Assembly: GCF_016185115.1 (NCBI RefSeq)
Contig: NZ_JACPOF010000029.1
Coordinates: 374,530-438,529 of the forward strand
Direction: 5' to 3'
DNA length: 64,000 nucleotides
DNA from: Polaromonas sp.
GTDB taxonomy: Bacteria; Pseudomonadota; Gammaproteobacteria; Burkholderiales; Burkholderiaceae_C
How positions within the stretch are numbered: the first letter of the stretch is position 1; each line of letters opens with the position of its first letter. The notes below the pieces were generated by a model. The model was not told where the DNA came from and ran no database searches. It saw nothing but the letters and a program-made list of their open reading frames with translations. The position numbers and the translations under genes are program-made. Positions 53,526 to 64,000 of this stretch are shown here, piece by piece.

Positions 53526-54025
53526 TGTTTTGTCTGTATGGAAGCGGCATCTGCATGGCCCGATACTGCCACAGCGCGGGAGCTACCCGCATACCTGCCC
53601 GGAGAAAAAAGCGCACGCCGAAAGTCCAGCCAACGCTCGGGGAAAGCGCTACGCTCACACCAGACACACGCACTCCTTTGAGTGTCGCACTGCATTCTGA
53701 GCAGCAGCAGGTCCTGAAAATCAGCGATCACCGAGATACGCTGTTCGGCGATCCCCGACTGATAACCCACGCCTTCCCGGCGCCAGGATTGCCCATCCCA
53801 GACTATTTGCCCGACTTCCGTTTTTTTCCATCCGGCGAGAGCAGCAAGTCCAGCGCCTGCAAGTGCCACGACAGACAGGACAACATGCCAACGTGCTTGC
53901 TGGCCAGAATACAGCCAGCACAAGGTTGCCAGGGCGCCAGCACACCACAAACCGGCAAGCAGCAAGGCCTGGAAACGCGAACGCCCCAGCGGATACACAA
54001 CCGGCGGGGCGCTATGTGCAATCAA
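53522..54025 (-). CDS. Small membrane protein, possibly YgfX/CptA-like
   Basis: Two TM segments followed by GQIVWDGQSWRREG...LLLLRMQ...ERWLDFRRALFSP; overlaps the rpoE start by 4 nt. Confidence 0.5.
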   Translation of the reverse strand: MIAHSAPPVVYPLGRSRFQALLLAGLWCAGALATLCWLYSGQQARWHVVLSVVALAGAGLAALAGWKKTEVGQIVWDGQSWRREGVGYQSGIAEQRISVIADFQDLLLLRMQCDTQRSACVWCERSAFPERWLDFRRALFSPGRYAGSSRAVAVSGHADAASIQTKQ

Positions 54026-54076
54026 GGCAGCTTGCGTGTGGATGATCAGGCAATCTGTATCTTTGACACACGTCCG

Positions 54077-55321
54077 TCAGACGCGCTTGAAGACCAGTGT
54101 GCCGTTGGTACCGCCGAAGCCGAAGTTGTTCTTGACCGCGAATTCAAGCTTCGCGTCACGCGCCGTGTTCGCACAGTAATCAAGATCGCACTCGGGATCC
54201 TGGTTAAAGATGTTGATGGTGGGCGGGATCTTCTGGTGATGCAGGGAGAGCACCGTGAATACCGACTCGATACCTCCTGCGCCGCCCAAAAGGTGCCCGG
54301 TCATGGACTTTGTGGAACTGACCACGAGATTTTTCGAATGGTCGCCGAAAGCGGCCTTGATGGCATTCGTCTCATTGAGGTCGCCCAGTGGCGTCGATGT
54401 ACCGTGCGCGTTGAGATACTGGACCTCGTCCGCATTCACACCAGCATTTTTCAGGGCCATGGCCATGGAGCGGCGGGGGCCGTCAATGTCAGGTGCCGTC
54501 ATGTGGAAAGCATCTGCACTCATGCCGAAGCCGGTGAGCTCTGCATAGATTTTTGCCCCACGCGCTTTGGCGTGCTCGTACTCTTCGAGCACCATCACGC
54601 CGCCACCCTCGCCAAGTACAAACCCATCGCGATCCTTGTCCCATGGGCGCGATGCTGTTTTTGGATCGTCGTTGCGCGTTGACAGCGCGCGTGCCGCAGC
54701 GAAACCGCCGATTCCGAGCGGCGACACAGTGGCTTCGGCACCGCCGGCAACCATCACGTCGCAATCGCCGTATTCGATCATGCGGGCCGACAGGCCAATG
54801 GAGTGCAGGCCGGTGGTACAGGCCGTGACCACCGCCACATTGGGACCCCTGAAGCCAAATTTGATGGACACATGACCCGAAATCATGTTGATGATGGACG
54901 CCGGCACAAAAAACGGGGAAATACGGCGTGGACCCCGATTCACCAGTTCCCCGTGCATTTCCTCGATCAGCGGCAGGCCGCCTATGCCAGAGCCGATGTT
55001 GCAGCCAATACGCGTAGCCATTTCGCCGTCAAGCGCCTCGCCGGTCGGCAACCCGCTGTCAGCTACGGCCTGGAAAGCAGCCGCCAGTCCCAGGTGAATG
55101 AAGCGGTCCATGTGGCGCGCTTCTTTCTCAGGGATGTAATCGGCAATATTGAAGCCTTTGACTTCACCGGCAAATTTGCAGGCGAAGGCGCTGGCGTCAA
55201 ACCGGGTAATCAGGTCAATGCCGGAATTCCCGGCCAGAAGATTGGACCAGGATTCAGCAACCGTATTGCCTACGGGGCTGACACAGCCCAGACCTGTCAC
55301 AACGACACGACGACGACTCAT
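54077..55321 (-). CDS. fabF: Beta-ketoacyl-ACP synthase II
   Basis: [55 protein letters not shown]. Confidence 0.96.
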   Translation of the reverse strand: MSRRRVVVTGLGCVSPVGNTVAESWSNLLAGNSGIDLITRFDASAFACKFAGEVKGFNIADYIPEKEARHMDRFIHLGLAAAFQAVADSGLPTGEALDGEMATRIGCNIGSGIGGLPLIEEMHGELVNRGPRRISPFFVPASIINMISGHVSIKFGFRGPNVAVVTACTTGLHSIGLSARMIEYGDCDVMVAGGAEATVSPLGIGGFAAARALSTRNDDPKTASRPWDKDRDGFVLGEGGGVMVLEEYEHAKARGAKIYAELTGFGMSADAFHMTAPDIDGPRRSMAMALKNAGVNADEVQYLNAHGTSTPLGDLNETNAIKAAFGDHSKNLVVSSTKSMTGHLLGGAGGIESVFTVLSLHHQKIPPTINIFNQDPECDLDYCANTARDAKLEFAVKNNFGFGGTNGTLVFKRV

Positions 55322-55409
55322 TCAGTGATCCTGAAAAATACCCGGAAACCGTTTGAAAGGCGTTCCGGGTTTTGTGGCGGAGTGTTCCGGGGGCAAAAAG
55401 CCCCGGACA

Positions 55410-55700
<291 letters not shown>

Positions 55701-55807
55701 TCATCTCTAAGCATCTGGCCGGACGGAGACAAACCGGCGTCGATTTCCTGTGTTTTACCACCGCCGACTTACTGCAAGTACGGCGTTTGCTCAAACGGCA
55801 TGTCGGC

Positions 55808-56554
55808 TTACATGTACATGCCACCGTTGACGTGAATTTCCTGGCCCGTGATGTAAGCCGCCTGCGGGCTGCCCACAAAAGCGACGGCATGCGCAATATC
55901 CTGGGGCTTCCCAAGATGACCCAGCGGTATCTGGCCCAGCAGGGCTTTTTGCTGCTCTTCCGGCAGTTTGGCTGTCATGTCGGTCTCGATGAATCCTGGC
56001 GCAATGCAGTTCACCGTGATGTTGCGTGACCCAAGCTCCCTGGCAAGCGCCCGCGTCATGCCAGCGACTCCAGCCTTGGCCGCAGCGTAATTCGATTGCC
56101 CCGCGTTGCCCGAAGCGCCAACCACCGAGGTAATGCTGATGATGCGGCCATAACGTTGCTTCATCATGGTGCGCATCACGGCACGGCTCATGCGGAAGAC
56201 AGCCTTGAGGTTCGTGTCCATCACCGCGTCCCAATCGTCATCCTTCAGGCGCATGGCCAGCATGTCACGAGTAATGCCCGCATTGTTGACCAGAACCTGC
56301 AGACCGCCATGCTCCTTGACGATGGCATCAATCAGCGCTTCAGCAGCCACGGCATCGTTCACGTTGAGGTTTTTGCCCGAGCAACCCGGAAATGCAGCCA
56401 GCGCCTGGCTTATTTTTGCAGCGCCTTCATCGCTGGTTGCGGTACCGATCACTTTCAGACCCTTTTGGGCCAGTTCAAGCGCAATCGCCGCACCTATCCC
56501 CCGCGAAGCACCCGTGACAAGTGCGACTTGCCCCTCAAACTTTATTTCACTCAT
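55808..56554 (-). CDS. fabG: 3-oxoacyl-ACP reductase
   Basis: ALVTGASRGIGAAIALELAQKG; NNAGITRDMLAMRLKDDDWDAVMDTNL; YAAAKAGVAGM. Confidence 0.97.
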   Translation of the reverse strand: MSEIKFEGQVALVTGASRGIGAAIALELAQKGLKVIGTATSDEGAAKISQALAAFPGCSGKNLNVNDAVAAEALIDAIVKEHGGLQVLVNNAGITRDMLAMRLKDDDWDAVMDTNLKAVFRMSRAVMRTMMKQRYGRIISITSVVGASGNAGQSNYAAAKAGVAGMTRALARELGSRNITVNCIAPGFIETDMTAKLPEEQQKALLGQIPLGHLGKPQDIAHAVAFVGSPQAAYITGQEIHVNGGMYM

Positions 56555-57501
56555 GCCAGCATTCCTTTCACTTCGGCCAGGGAGGCCGGATCAAACAGCG
56601 GCGCACCGGTCAATTCAGGATCAATACGTTTTACCAGCCCTGCCAGCACCTTGCCGGGGCCACATTCAACAATCGTGGTCACGCCGCGGGCCTTGATGGC
56701 CTGGACGCATTCAACCCAGCGCACCGGGCCAAACGCCTGGCGATAGAGGGCTTCACGGATTCCGTCTGCATCGGCGGCTACTGCAACGTCGATGTTATTG
56801 ACCAGCGGAATTTGTGGCGCGGCAAAAGCCACGCCCTTCAGCTTTTCCTTCAGCTTCTCTGCCGCCGGCTTCATGAGGGTGGAGTGAAAAGGCGCAGAAA
56901 CCGGTAGAGGCAAGGCGCGTTTTGCGCCGTTTGCCTTGAGGATTTCACAGGCCTTTTCAACTGCAGCCTTGCTGCCGGCAATCACGGTCTGACCGGGGTC
57001 GTTGAAATTGACGGCTTCGACAATCTCCGATGTGCCTGCGCCAAAAACAGCGGTAGCTTCCGCGCAACCCGCAATGACTCTGGCGGCATCCATGCCCAGT
57101 ATGGCGGCCATTGCACCGGTACCGACAGGCACGGCATCCTGCATGGCCTGGGCGCGAAAACGAACCAGTGGTGCAGCCTGCGCCAAAGTCAGCACACCAG
57201 AGGCTACCAGTGCTGAATATTCGCCAAGGGAGTGGCCAGCGACGACCGATGGTGCAGAACCTGTCTCGGCCATCCAGACACGATAGGCGGCAACAGCAGA
57301 AACCAGCATCACGGGCTGCGTGTTCGTGGTCAGCGCGAGGGCTTCTTTCGGGCCCTCCCTGATCAGCAGGGCAACATCTTCGCCAAGGGCATCAGATGCT
57401 TCGGCCAGGGTTTGGGTCACCACAGGATGGTCACTCCATGCATCGAGCATGCCTACCGACTGGGAACCCTGCCCGGGAAAAACAAAAGCAAACGGTTTCA
57501 A
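56551..57501 (-). CDS. fabD: Malonyl-CoA:ACP transacylase
   Basis: Probable TTG start at 57501 preceded by GGAG; FAFVFPGQGSQSVGML; VVAGHSLGEYSALVASG. Confidence 0.93.
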   Translation of the reverse strand: MKPFAFVFPGQGSQSVGMLDAWSDHPVVTQTLAEASDALGEDVALLIREGPKEALALTTNTQPVMLVSAVAAYRVWMAETGSAPSVVAGHSLGEYSALVASGVLTLAQAAPLVRFRAQAMQDAVPVGTGAMAAILGMDAARVIAGCAEATAVFGAGTSEIVEAVNFNDPGQTVIAGSKAAVEKACEILKANGAKRALPLPVSAPFHSTLMKPAAEKLKEKLKGVAFAAPQIPLVNNIDVAVAADADGIREALYRQAFGPVRWVECVQAIKARGVTTIVECGPGKVLAGLVKRIDPELTGAPLFDPASLAEVKGMLA

Positions 57502-57551
57502 ATATTTTCTCCAATGATCAGTGCGCCGCAAGGCCGCGCTGAATTTTATCG

Positions 57552-58211
57552 TTACCCATTCAGTGCAAGCGCCTTGCCGGGTACTGGTTTTCCGCGCTGG
57601 CGCAGCCTGGTGACGCCAGCCCGCAGACACTCCACAAAGGCGCTTGCCGCCAGCCAGGGGTCCATCAGGTAATCCCACAGGTTGGTGGACTCCATCAACC
57701 CTGCGGCCCATGCCAGCAGGGCCGCTGAAACAAGCAAGGGCAGCAGCTTCAGCCCCTGCAACCAGAAGGCGGCGCAGAGAACAAACAGGACCAGCAGCAT
57801 TGCAGCCGATCCAAAACCCGGTCTGTAAGTATCAAGGTCGCCCCAACCCAGCGCGGCCGGATAGAGCAGCAACGCTGCGGCTGCAACAGCCACAAAAACG
57901 GATGTACTTTCAGATCGGGCCAGCATGGGTAAACCCCGCAGACGCCGTACCAGCGCCACGCATGCCAACAGCACCAGGGTCACACTCAAATCGGAGCTTA
58001 CACCGCGTATATAGGCAAGAGCCGGAATATGTGCCGGCCCGACCGGCAGGCACAAGGCTATAAAAATAACCGCAAGCACCCAGCGCATCCATACCTTAAA
58101 CACCTGACCACGACACAACAGGCGCGCGCACGCGGCGCACAACACAAGGTTGATGCCCAGCATTGCGACAAGATCAGTCATGGGTGGCAGTTGCATCAAT
58201 TTCCTCTTCAA
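57552..58211 (-). CDS. Integral membrane protein of unknown function
   Basis: About 6-7 hydrophobic segments; overlaps the sialidase-like gene stop by 4 nt. Confidence 0.6.
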   Translation of the reverse strand: MKRKLMQLPPMTDLVAMLGINLVLCAACARLLCRGQVFKVWMRWVLAVIFIALCLPVGPAHIPALAYIRGVSSDLSVTLVLLACVALVRRLRGLPMLARSESTSVFVAVAAAALLLYPAALGWGDLDTYRPGFGSAAMLLVLFVLCAAFWLQGLKLLPLLVSAALLAWAAGLMESTNLWDYLMDPWLAASAFVECLRAGVTRLRQRGKPVPGKALALNG

Positions 58212-59533
58212 TTGGCGACAAGCGCCGCCTGCGAAGGATCAAGGCGCACATGCTTGATGCGTGTGCGGTGCCACGTGTAAACCAGATGAAGGTAGCCATC
58301 CCGGGTCTGCAACAGATAGGGGTATGAATATTCCTGCGCGCAATTTTCGGCGCCGCACAACTGGCGGCGTGCGCTGGCGACGTACGCACTTGTTTGCGTT
58401 TCATTGGTACCCGCAGCTTTCAGCTCATCACCCAGGAGTCGTTCATAAGCTGCCATGGACGGCGCCGCCTGCTGTAGCAATCCCCCTTCCACAAGGCGGG
58501 GAGCGACGCCGTCAAAACTGCCGCCCTTGTCAGCCCCCAGCAAGGCCAGGGATTGCCTTCCTGTAGCCGACGGATTCAGCGCCAGCCACTGACGCCCATC
58601 CTGACCGGCCAATCCGGCCAGCGCGGAATCGGGGTTGGGCAGGCTGGTGGCGCGCGCGGCCGACCATGTCCTGCCTGCATCCGCAGTAACAGATGTCATG
58701 ACCTTGCCGCCCTGCCCTGCCCGCATATACGCAGTCGCATGCACAGCATCCGTCGCCAGCAGGACCGGTTGAAGGCTGGTGTGGCTTGCGGGAATTCTGG
58801 TTTTATCAAGCACCTCGCCCTGGAGGCCCATACGAAGCACCTCGCCAAACTTGGTCACAAACTCGTGATAGACAGGCAGGCTCAACTGGCCGTCAGACAT
58901 CAGCACAGGCGCACCCTTGACCAGCGTGCTGACATTGAGAAAAGGCGAGGTCACCAGACGTTTCGGCGGGCTCCAGGTTATGCCTTCGTCGGTAGACCGT
59001 GACCAAGTAATGGCGCTGCCGGCCCAGCCGCCAAGCGACACATTGACCATCCAGAGCGATAGCGAGCCATCGGGCGCACGCGCAATCACAGGGTTGCCCA
59101 GCTTTTTCACGTAGCGCCAGAGCCCCGCCTGGATTTGCTGACGGTTGAACACAGTGCTTTCCGGTAACCAGCGCTGGCTTGCAGAGTCCATGACCGCGGT
59201 CTGGATCGTGACATCGCCCGCACCTTCGCGCGACCCGGCAAACCAGACCGCGCGCAAGTCACCATTTTTCAGTTCGACCAGGGAAGCTGCATGCACAGCC
59301 TGCCCCGGTTGCGAGGAAACAAACTGCGCGTCATATTTGAGATTTCCGCCTGCTATCGGGGCAGACAAAACTGGCGCAGCAACCGCCGCCGGCCTGGAAG
59401 CGACAGCAAAATCAGCAGCAGGTACGCGCCTCCAGATTTTCCATCCGGCCGCCCCAAAAGCCAGCACGATAAAAAGTATAAAAAGTGCTTGATAACGCCC
59501 CGAAACTGGAAAATTCAGGCGGCCGTTTGTCAT
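58208..59533 (-). CDS. Sialidase-like (BNR/Asp-box) protein, membrane-anchored or secreted
   Basis: N-terminal hydrophobic segment; WFAGSREGAGDVTIQTAV; Asp-boxes SRSTDEGITWS and SVTADAGRTWS. Confidence 0.72.
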   Translation of the reverse strand: MTNGRLNFPVSGRYQALFILFIVLAFGAAGWKIWRRVPAADFAVASRPAAVAAPVLSAPIAGGNLKYDAQFVSSQPGQAVHAASLVELKNGDLRAVWFAGSREGAGDVTIQTAVMDSASQRWLPESTVFNRQQIQAGLWRYVKKLGNPVIARAPDGSLSLWMVNVSLGGWAGSAITWSRSTDEGITWSPPKRLVTSPFLNVSTLVKGAPVLMSDGQLSLPVYHEFVTKFGEVLRMGLQGEVLDKTRIPASHTSLQPVLLATDAVHATAYMRAGQGGKVMTSVTADAGRTWSAARATSLPNPDSALAGLAGQDGRQWLALNPSATGRQSLALLGADKGGSFDGVAPRLVEGGLLQQAAPSMAAYERLLGDELKAAGTNETQTSAYVASARRQLCGAENCAQEYSYPYLLQTRDGYLHLVYTWHRTRIKHVRLDPSQAALVAN

Positions 59534-59566
59534 GTTCGGCCCAACTGATGGGGAGAGGCGGCCATC

Positions 59567-60544
59567 TCAAAAATTGAGAAGCACCGCACCCCAGGTGAAG
59601 CCACCGCCTACGCCTTCCAGCATGAGAGTGTCCCCTTTTTTGATCTTGCCGCTGCGCACCGAAGCGTCCAGTGCCAACGGTATGGACGCCGCAGAGGTGT
59701 TGCCATGCTGGTCCACAGTGACGATGAGTTTTTCAGGCGGCAACTTCAGCTTTTTGGCCGTGCTTTGCATGATGCGGATGTTGGCCTGATGGGGAATCAG
59801 CCAGTCAATATCGGCGTCGGTCATGTTGGCCTTGGCCAGCGTGGCGCGGGCAGCACTCTCGAGCACACCCACAGCCAGCTTGAACACGGCCTGGCCGTCC
59901 ATCTTGAGCAGTGCGTCGCCCACAACCTTGCCGCCCGACACATTGCCCGGTACGCAAAGAATGCCGACATGCCTGCCGTCGGCGTGGAGGTCGCTGGCGA
60001 GAATGCCAGGGGTGTCGGAGGCTTCAAGCACGACTGCACCGGCGCCATCACCAAACAGCACGCAGGTGGTGCGATCTGAGAAATCAAGGATGCGCGAGAA
60101 CACTTCGGCGCCTATGACCAGCGCCTTGCTGGCGGAGCCGGTTTTGATCATGGCATCGGCAATCGTCAGCGCATAGACAAACCCGCTGCAAACGGCCTGT
60201 ACGTCAAATGCGGCGCAACCGGCTATGCCCAGCTTGTTCTGCAAGATACAGGCTGCTGACGGAAACACCATGTCAGGCGTGGACGTGGCGACGATGATGA
60301 GGTCAATGTCGGATGGCTGCAAGCCGGCTGCATCAATGGCGCGCTTTGCCGCCTCGACGCCGAGATCGCTGCTGGACACATCGGGCGCGGCGAAATGGCG
60401 TGCATGGATGCCGGTGCGCTCCACTATCCATTCGTCAGAAGTTTCAACGCCTTTGGCGGCCAGTTCGGCTGCAAGGTCTGCATTGCTCAGGCGCCTCGGC
60501 GGGAGAAAGCTGCCGGTGCCAGTGATGCGTGAATATTGGGCCAT
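59567..60544 (-). CDS. fabH: Beta-ketoacyl-ACP synthase III
   Basis: [51 protein letters not shown]. Confidence 0.96.
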   Translation of the reverse strand: MAQYSRITGTGSFLPPRRLSNADLAAELAAKGVETSDEWIVERTGIHARHFAAPDVSSSDLGVEAAKRAIDAAGLQPSDIDLIIVATSTPDMVFPSAACILQNKLGIAGCAAFDVQAVCSGFVYALTIADAMIKTGSASKALVIGAEVFSRILDFSDRTTCVLFGDGAGAVVLEASDTPGILASDLHADGRHVGILCVPGNVSGGKVVGDALLKMDGQAVFKLAVGVLESAARATLAKANMTDADIDWLIPHQANIRIMQSTAKKLKLPPEKLIVTVDQHGNTSAASIPLALDASVRSGKIKKGDTLMLEGVGGGFTWGAVLLNF

Positions 60545-60555
60545 TAATTTTTATG

Positions 60556-61668
60556 TCAGTGCGTCAAGGTTGAGGCGACCAGCTCCGGCATGGGGCTGGA
60601 CCCTGGCGTCAACGCATCATCTGCAAGCGGAGCCCTGGCTGCAGAGAGCAGGGGCTCGGCTCTGGCGATGCGCTCACGAACCCGCTCAAGCAGGTTGTTA
60701 CGAGCCGCATCATAAGCGCGATTGAGCGCCCGCTCAAAAGCGAAAGCATCGGCAGAACCATGACTCTTGAACACCAGGCCCTGCAGACCGAGCAATGCTG
60801 CGCCGTTGTAACGCCTGTGATCTACGCGATTTTTAAATGCAGTTAGCACGGGATAAGCAACGATGGCTGCAATTTTCGTGAAGATATTGCGTGAAAACTC
60901 GGCCTTGATAAAACCGCCAATCATGCTTGCCAGCCCTTCGCTGGCTTTCAGGGCGACATTGCCAACGAACCCGTCACATACCACGATATCGGTCGTCCCC
61001 TTGAAAATGTCATTGCCCTCGACATTTCCGTAAAAATTCAAATCGCCGGAGTTCGCCGCAGATCGCAGCAATTCACCTGCTTTTTTAATGACTTCACTGC
61101 CTTTTATGGCCTCTTCGCCAATATTGAGAAGGCCGACACGGGGTGTGGGGTTGCTGGTGATGGCCGCGACCAGGGCCGAACCCATGACTGCAAACTGCAG
61201 CAGGTGATCTTCGGTGCAGTCAACATTGGCGCCAAGGTCCAGCACGGTCGTGGCGCCACCCAGGGCATTTGGCAGCTGCGTGGCAATGGCCGGACGGTCG
61301 ATGCCATCCATTGTTTTGAGCACGTAGCGCGCAATTGCCATCAATGCGCCGGTGTTGCCGGCAGATACCGCCGCCTGTGCGGCACCGTCCTTGACCTGAT
61401 TGATCGCCAGGCGCATGGATGAATTCTTCTTGCGGCGGAGGGCGATTTCAATCGGGTCGTCCATGGTGACGACCTCGCTGGCCGTAACAACCTGGCAGCG
61501 CGGGTTGGCTTGCAGTGCGGCAAATTGCGGGTGTGCGGCCAGCACTTCAGGCTGGCCAACGACGATCACCGCCGCGTCGGGGTGTCCATCAAGAAACGCC
61601 AGGCTGGCAGGAATGGTCACCGACGGACCGATATCCCCACCCATGGCATCAACAGCAATCCTGATCAT
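60556..61668 (-). CDS. plsX: Phosphate acyltransferase
   Basis: [55 protein letters not shown]. Confidence 0.96.
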   Translation of the reverse strand: MIRIAVDAMGGDIGPSVTIPASLAFLDGHPDAAVIVVGQPEVLAAHPQFAALQANPRCQVVTASEVVTMDDPIEIALRRKKNSSMRLAINQVKDGAAQAAVSAGNTGALMAIARYVLKTMDGIDRPAIATQLPNALGGATTVLDLGANVDCTEDHLLQFAVMGSALVAAITSNPTPRVGLLNIGEEAIKGSEVIKKAGELLRSAANSGDLNFYGNVEGNDIFKGTTDIVVCDGFVGNVALKASEGLASMIGGFIKAEFSRNIFTKIAAIVAYPVLTAFKNRVDHRRYNGAALLGLQGLVFKSHGSADAFAFERALNRAYDAARNNLLERVRERIARAEPLLSAARAPLADDALTPGSSPMPELVASTLTH

Positions 61669-61701
61669 GAAAAGACCGGTGCCAGCGAAAAGTTAGCGCC
61701 T

Positions 61702-61737
61702 GGAGAAAAAGAAAGGCCCGCAGGATGAGTGCGGGCC
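61702..61737 (-). terminator. Hairpin with T-rich tail between rpmF and plsX (minus sense)
   Basis: GGCCCGCA ggatgag TGCGGGCC (61715-61737); minus-strand tail TTTCTTTTT. Confidence 0.55.
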
Positions 61738-61755
61738 AGTACGTGAAGCGATGAC

Positions 61756-61938
61756 TTACGCTTCAGATTTGGTTTTCAGCACCTTGCGGCCACGGTAGAA
61801 ACCGGTGGGGCTGATGTGGTGGCGCAGGTGGGTTTCGCCGGTGGTGGATTCCACTGCGATGCCTGGCACGGTCAGTGCATTGTGCGAGCGGTGCATGCCG
61901 CGCTTGGAAGGTGACTTTTTGTTCTGTTGGACGGCCAT
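61756..61938 (-). CDS. rpmF: 50S ribosomal protein L32
   Basis: [55 protein letters not shown]. Confidence 0.97.
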   Translation of the reverse strand: MAVQQNKKSPSKRGMHRSHNALTVPGIAVESTTGETHLRHHISPTGFYRGRKVLKTKSEA

Positions 61939-62145
61939 GATCCGCTCCTGAGGGGGTATAGGGTTGGTAAAAAGCGAACCAGATATCCGATCATGAGTGG
62001 GCGGGGTTGTATGGACCACCTGCCAGTCATCACGAGACCAGTACGCGAAGCCTTTGATTATAGCCTGAGAAGCGCTGTCTGGCCAATGCCCTTGATCCGG
62101 ACACGAGCGGCAAACCCCTGGAGCTCAAAAATCCAAACAAAAGTA

Positions 62146-62697
62146 TTACTTTTTTCCTTTTGAATTTTTCAGCTGGGCCAGCACGGCAAACGGGTTGGGC
62201 TTTTCATCGAGCGCCTCGTCCACCTCATCTGCACCTGCGCTGAGCTTTGGTGCGACCGGGCATTGCTCATGCATGGGCACCAGCGGCAGGGCCATCAGCA
62301 GCTCATCTTCCAGCACGGCGGTCAGGTCAAACTGCGGCTCCAGCACCAGCAGGTCTTCTTCGGATTCATCGTCCTCAGCCATGGCGATGTCTTCGGTCGC
62401 CACAAAGCGGTACCACTGGTCCACATCGAGCGGCATCTGCATGGCAGCCATGCAGCGCTGACAGGTCAGGGTCACTGCGGTTTTGGCCTGCAGGTGCAGC
62501 CAGATGTCTTCCCCGCCGCCAGAGCCGCTGCGCAGCTCGGCATCGGCCTGCCAGCTCACGGATGAACCAGGCTCTGGTTCCCTGAGCTCTGCGGCCAGGC
62601 GTTCGAATTTGCCAAGCGGCGTGATGGCGATGAGGGGTTCGCCTTCTTTGGCAAAGGCCTGGATGTTCAGGCGGCTGGCTTGTAGCTGTCGGGTCAT
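62146..62697 (-). CDS. yceD: YceD family (DUF177) protein
   Basis: LTCQRCMAAMQMPLDVDQWYRFV; directly upstream of rpmF. Confidence 0.88.
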   Translation of the reverse strand: MTRQLQASRLNIQAFAKEGEPLIAITPLGKFERLAAELREPEPGSSVSWQADAELRSGSGGGEDIWLHLQAKTAVTLTCQRCMAAMQMPLDVDQWYRFVATEDIAMAEDDESEEDLLVLEPQFDLTAVLEDELLMALPLVPMHEQCPVAPKLSAGADEVDEALDEKPNPFAVLAQLKNSKGKK

Positions 62698-62723
62698 GGC
62701 TGGCAGTGTAAGAGAATCGGGAG

Positions 62724-63359
62724 ATGACTTCTGCGCCGCCCTCTACAACCCCTGACACCATTTCCCGGGCACTGGTGCTCGGCTCGACCTCGCGCTACCG
62801 CCGCGAATTGCTGGCCCGCCTGCACATCCCGTTTGAGGTGGCGGCACCCGATGTGGACGAAACCCCCAGCGCCGGCGAAGCGCCCCGCGCACTGGCTGAG
62901 CGCCTGGCGCTGGCCAAGGCCCATGCTGTGGCAAAAAAATTTCCCGAAGCCGTGGTGATCGGCTCCGACCAGGTCGCCGATCTCAATGGCCAGCCGCTGG
63001 GTAAACCCGGCACGCATGAAAAGGCGGTCGCACAACTGCGCCAGATGCGCGGTCAGACGGTGATCTTCCAGACCGCGCTGGCTGTGGTCTGCCAGGCCAC
63101 CGGCTTTGAAGCGCGTGACATCGCCGCAGTGAAAGTGACCTTTCGCGACCTGAGCGACGACGAGATTGAAAACTACCTGCGCATCGAGCAGCCCTACGAC
63201 TGCGCCGGCAGCGCCAAAAGTGAAGGCCTGGGCATTGCCCTGCTCTCATCCATCGACAGCGATGACCCGACGGCACTGGTCGGCCTGCCGCTGATACGTA
63301 CCTGCCAGATGATTCGTGCTGCCGGCATTTCCCTTCTCACACCGAAAGCCAGCGCATGA
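62724..63359 (+). CDS. maf: Maf-family nucleotide pyrophosphatase
   Basis: LVLGSTSRYRRELLARLHIPFEVAAPDVDE; VIGSDQVADLNGQPLGKPGTHEKAVAQLRQM. Confidence 0.93.
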   Translation: MTSAPPSTTPDTISRALVLGSTSRYRRELLARLHIPFEVAAPDVDETPSAGEAPRALAERLALAKAHAVAKKFPEAVVIGSDQVADLNGQPLGKPGTHEKAVAQLRQMRGQTVIFQTALAVVCQATGFEARDIAAVKVTFRDLSDDEIENYLRIEQPYDCAGSAKSEGLGIALLSSIDSDDPTALVGLPLIRTCQMIRAAGISLLTPKASA

Positions 63360-64000
63360 CCAGCAAAGGAAAGCTCTATCTCGTCCCTGCACCGCTGGAT
63401 TTCGGCTGTGAAGTTCAGGCCCCGCTGGCCGATGTGATGCCACTGGAAACCATTCGGGTCGCATCACAACTGCCCTGCTGGATTTGCGAGAACGCCAAGA
63501 GCACACGCGCCTACCTCAAACGTGTGAATGAACTGCAACCGTTGGCGCAGCCTGTGCAGGCATTGCAGATCCAGGAGTTGCCGCGCGAGGTACACAAAAA
63601 AGGCGACCACAGCGGCAACTTTGATGCGCGGCCGCTGCTGATCGCGGCGATTGAGGGTCGCGACATGGGCCTGGTCAGCGAGGCCGGCATGCCGGCGATT
63701 GCCGACCCGGGTTCATCCGTCGTGCGCGCTGCCCATGACCTGGGAATTCAAGTCGTGCCACTCACCGGACCCATGTCGCTGATGCTCGCCCTGGCTGCAA
63801 GCGGCCTGAACGGCCAGAATTTTGCATTTGTCGGCTACCTGCCGCAGGACGGCAGTGAACGCGCTCAGCGCATTCGCGAGCTGGAGTCACTGGCGCTTAA
63901 AACCGGCCAGACACAAATCTTTATAGAAACACCCTACCGCAATGCCGCGCTGCTGCAGGCGCTATTGCAATCGCTGCAGGCCAATACGCGGCTGGCGCTG
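63356..64000 (+). CDS. RsmI-like SAM-dependent (tetrapyrrole methylase family) methyltransferase, truncated by window end
   Basis: MTSKGKLYLVPAPLDF; GLVSEAGMPAIADPGSSVVRAAHDLGIQVVPLTGPMSLMLALAASGLNGQNFAFVGYLP. Confidence 0.82.
   Translation, partial: MTSKGKLYLVPAPLDFGCEVQAPLADVMPLETIRVASQLPCWICENAKSTRAYLKRVNELQPLAQPVQALQIQELPREVHKKGDHSGNFDARPLLIAAIEGRDMGLVSEAGMPAIADPGSSVVRAAHDLGIQVVPLTGPMSLMLALAASGLNGQNFAFVGYLPQDGSERAQRIRELESLALKTGQTQIFIETPYRNAALLQALLQSLQANTRLAL

Overview
This is a high-GC betaproteobacterial chromosomal window, most like Burkholderiales/Comamonadaceae judging by gene order and repeats. Much of it is conserved housekeeping DNA: gltA; lysR-leuCDB-asd-fimV-truA-trpFBA-accD; lysS; nagZ-acpS-pdxJ-recO-era-rnc-lepB-lepA; the mucD-rseB-rseA-rpoE group; and the fabF-acpP-fabG-fabD...fabH-plsX-rpmF group followed by maf. 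The main accessory region (about 16.4-37.9 kb, all minus strand) is a nonulosonate (legionaminate-like) glycan locus. It has a WbpM/CapD dehydratase, a CBS-fused LegC-like aminotransferase, NeuD, NeuC, NeuB, an SDR, a CMP-NulO synthetase, a Gfo/Idh oxidoreductase, a HisH/HisF/PseA amidotransferase set, a phosphoglycosyl transferase and a MurJ-like flippase. Embedded in it are a GlnT-type glutamine synthetase homologue, an AsnB-type amidotransferase, a split glycine decarboxylase (GcvPA/GcvPB) and an HpcH/HpaI aldolase. This combination is the best candidate for an undescribed glycan modification pathway. Non-coding highlights are a symmetric 270-bp double-hairpin element with 29-bp terminal inverted repeats next to lysR; a smaller REPIN-like double hairpin upstream of acpS; a four-copy structured repeat, three copies of which directly follow stop codons; a Thr/Lys/Ile-rich candidate leader peptide upstream of asd; and tandem consensus DnaA boxes between lepA and mucD. 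All family names come from reading the translations; no database search was run.
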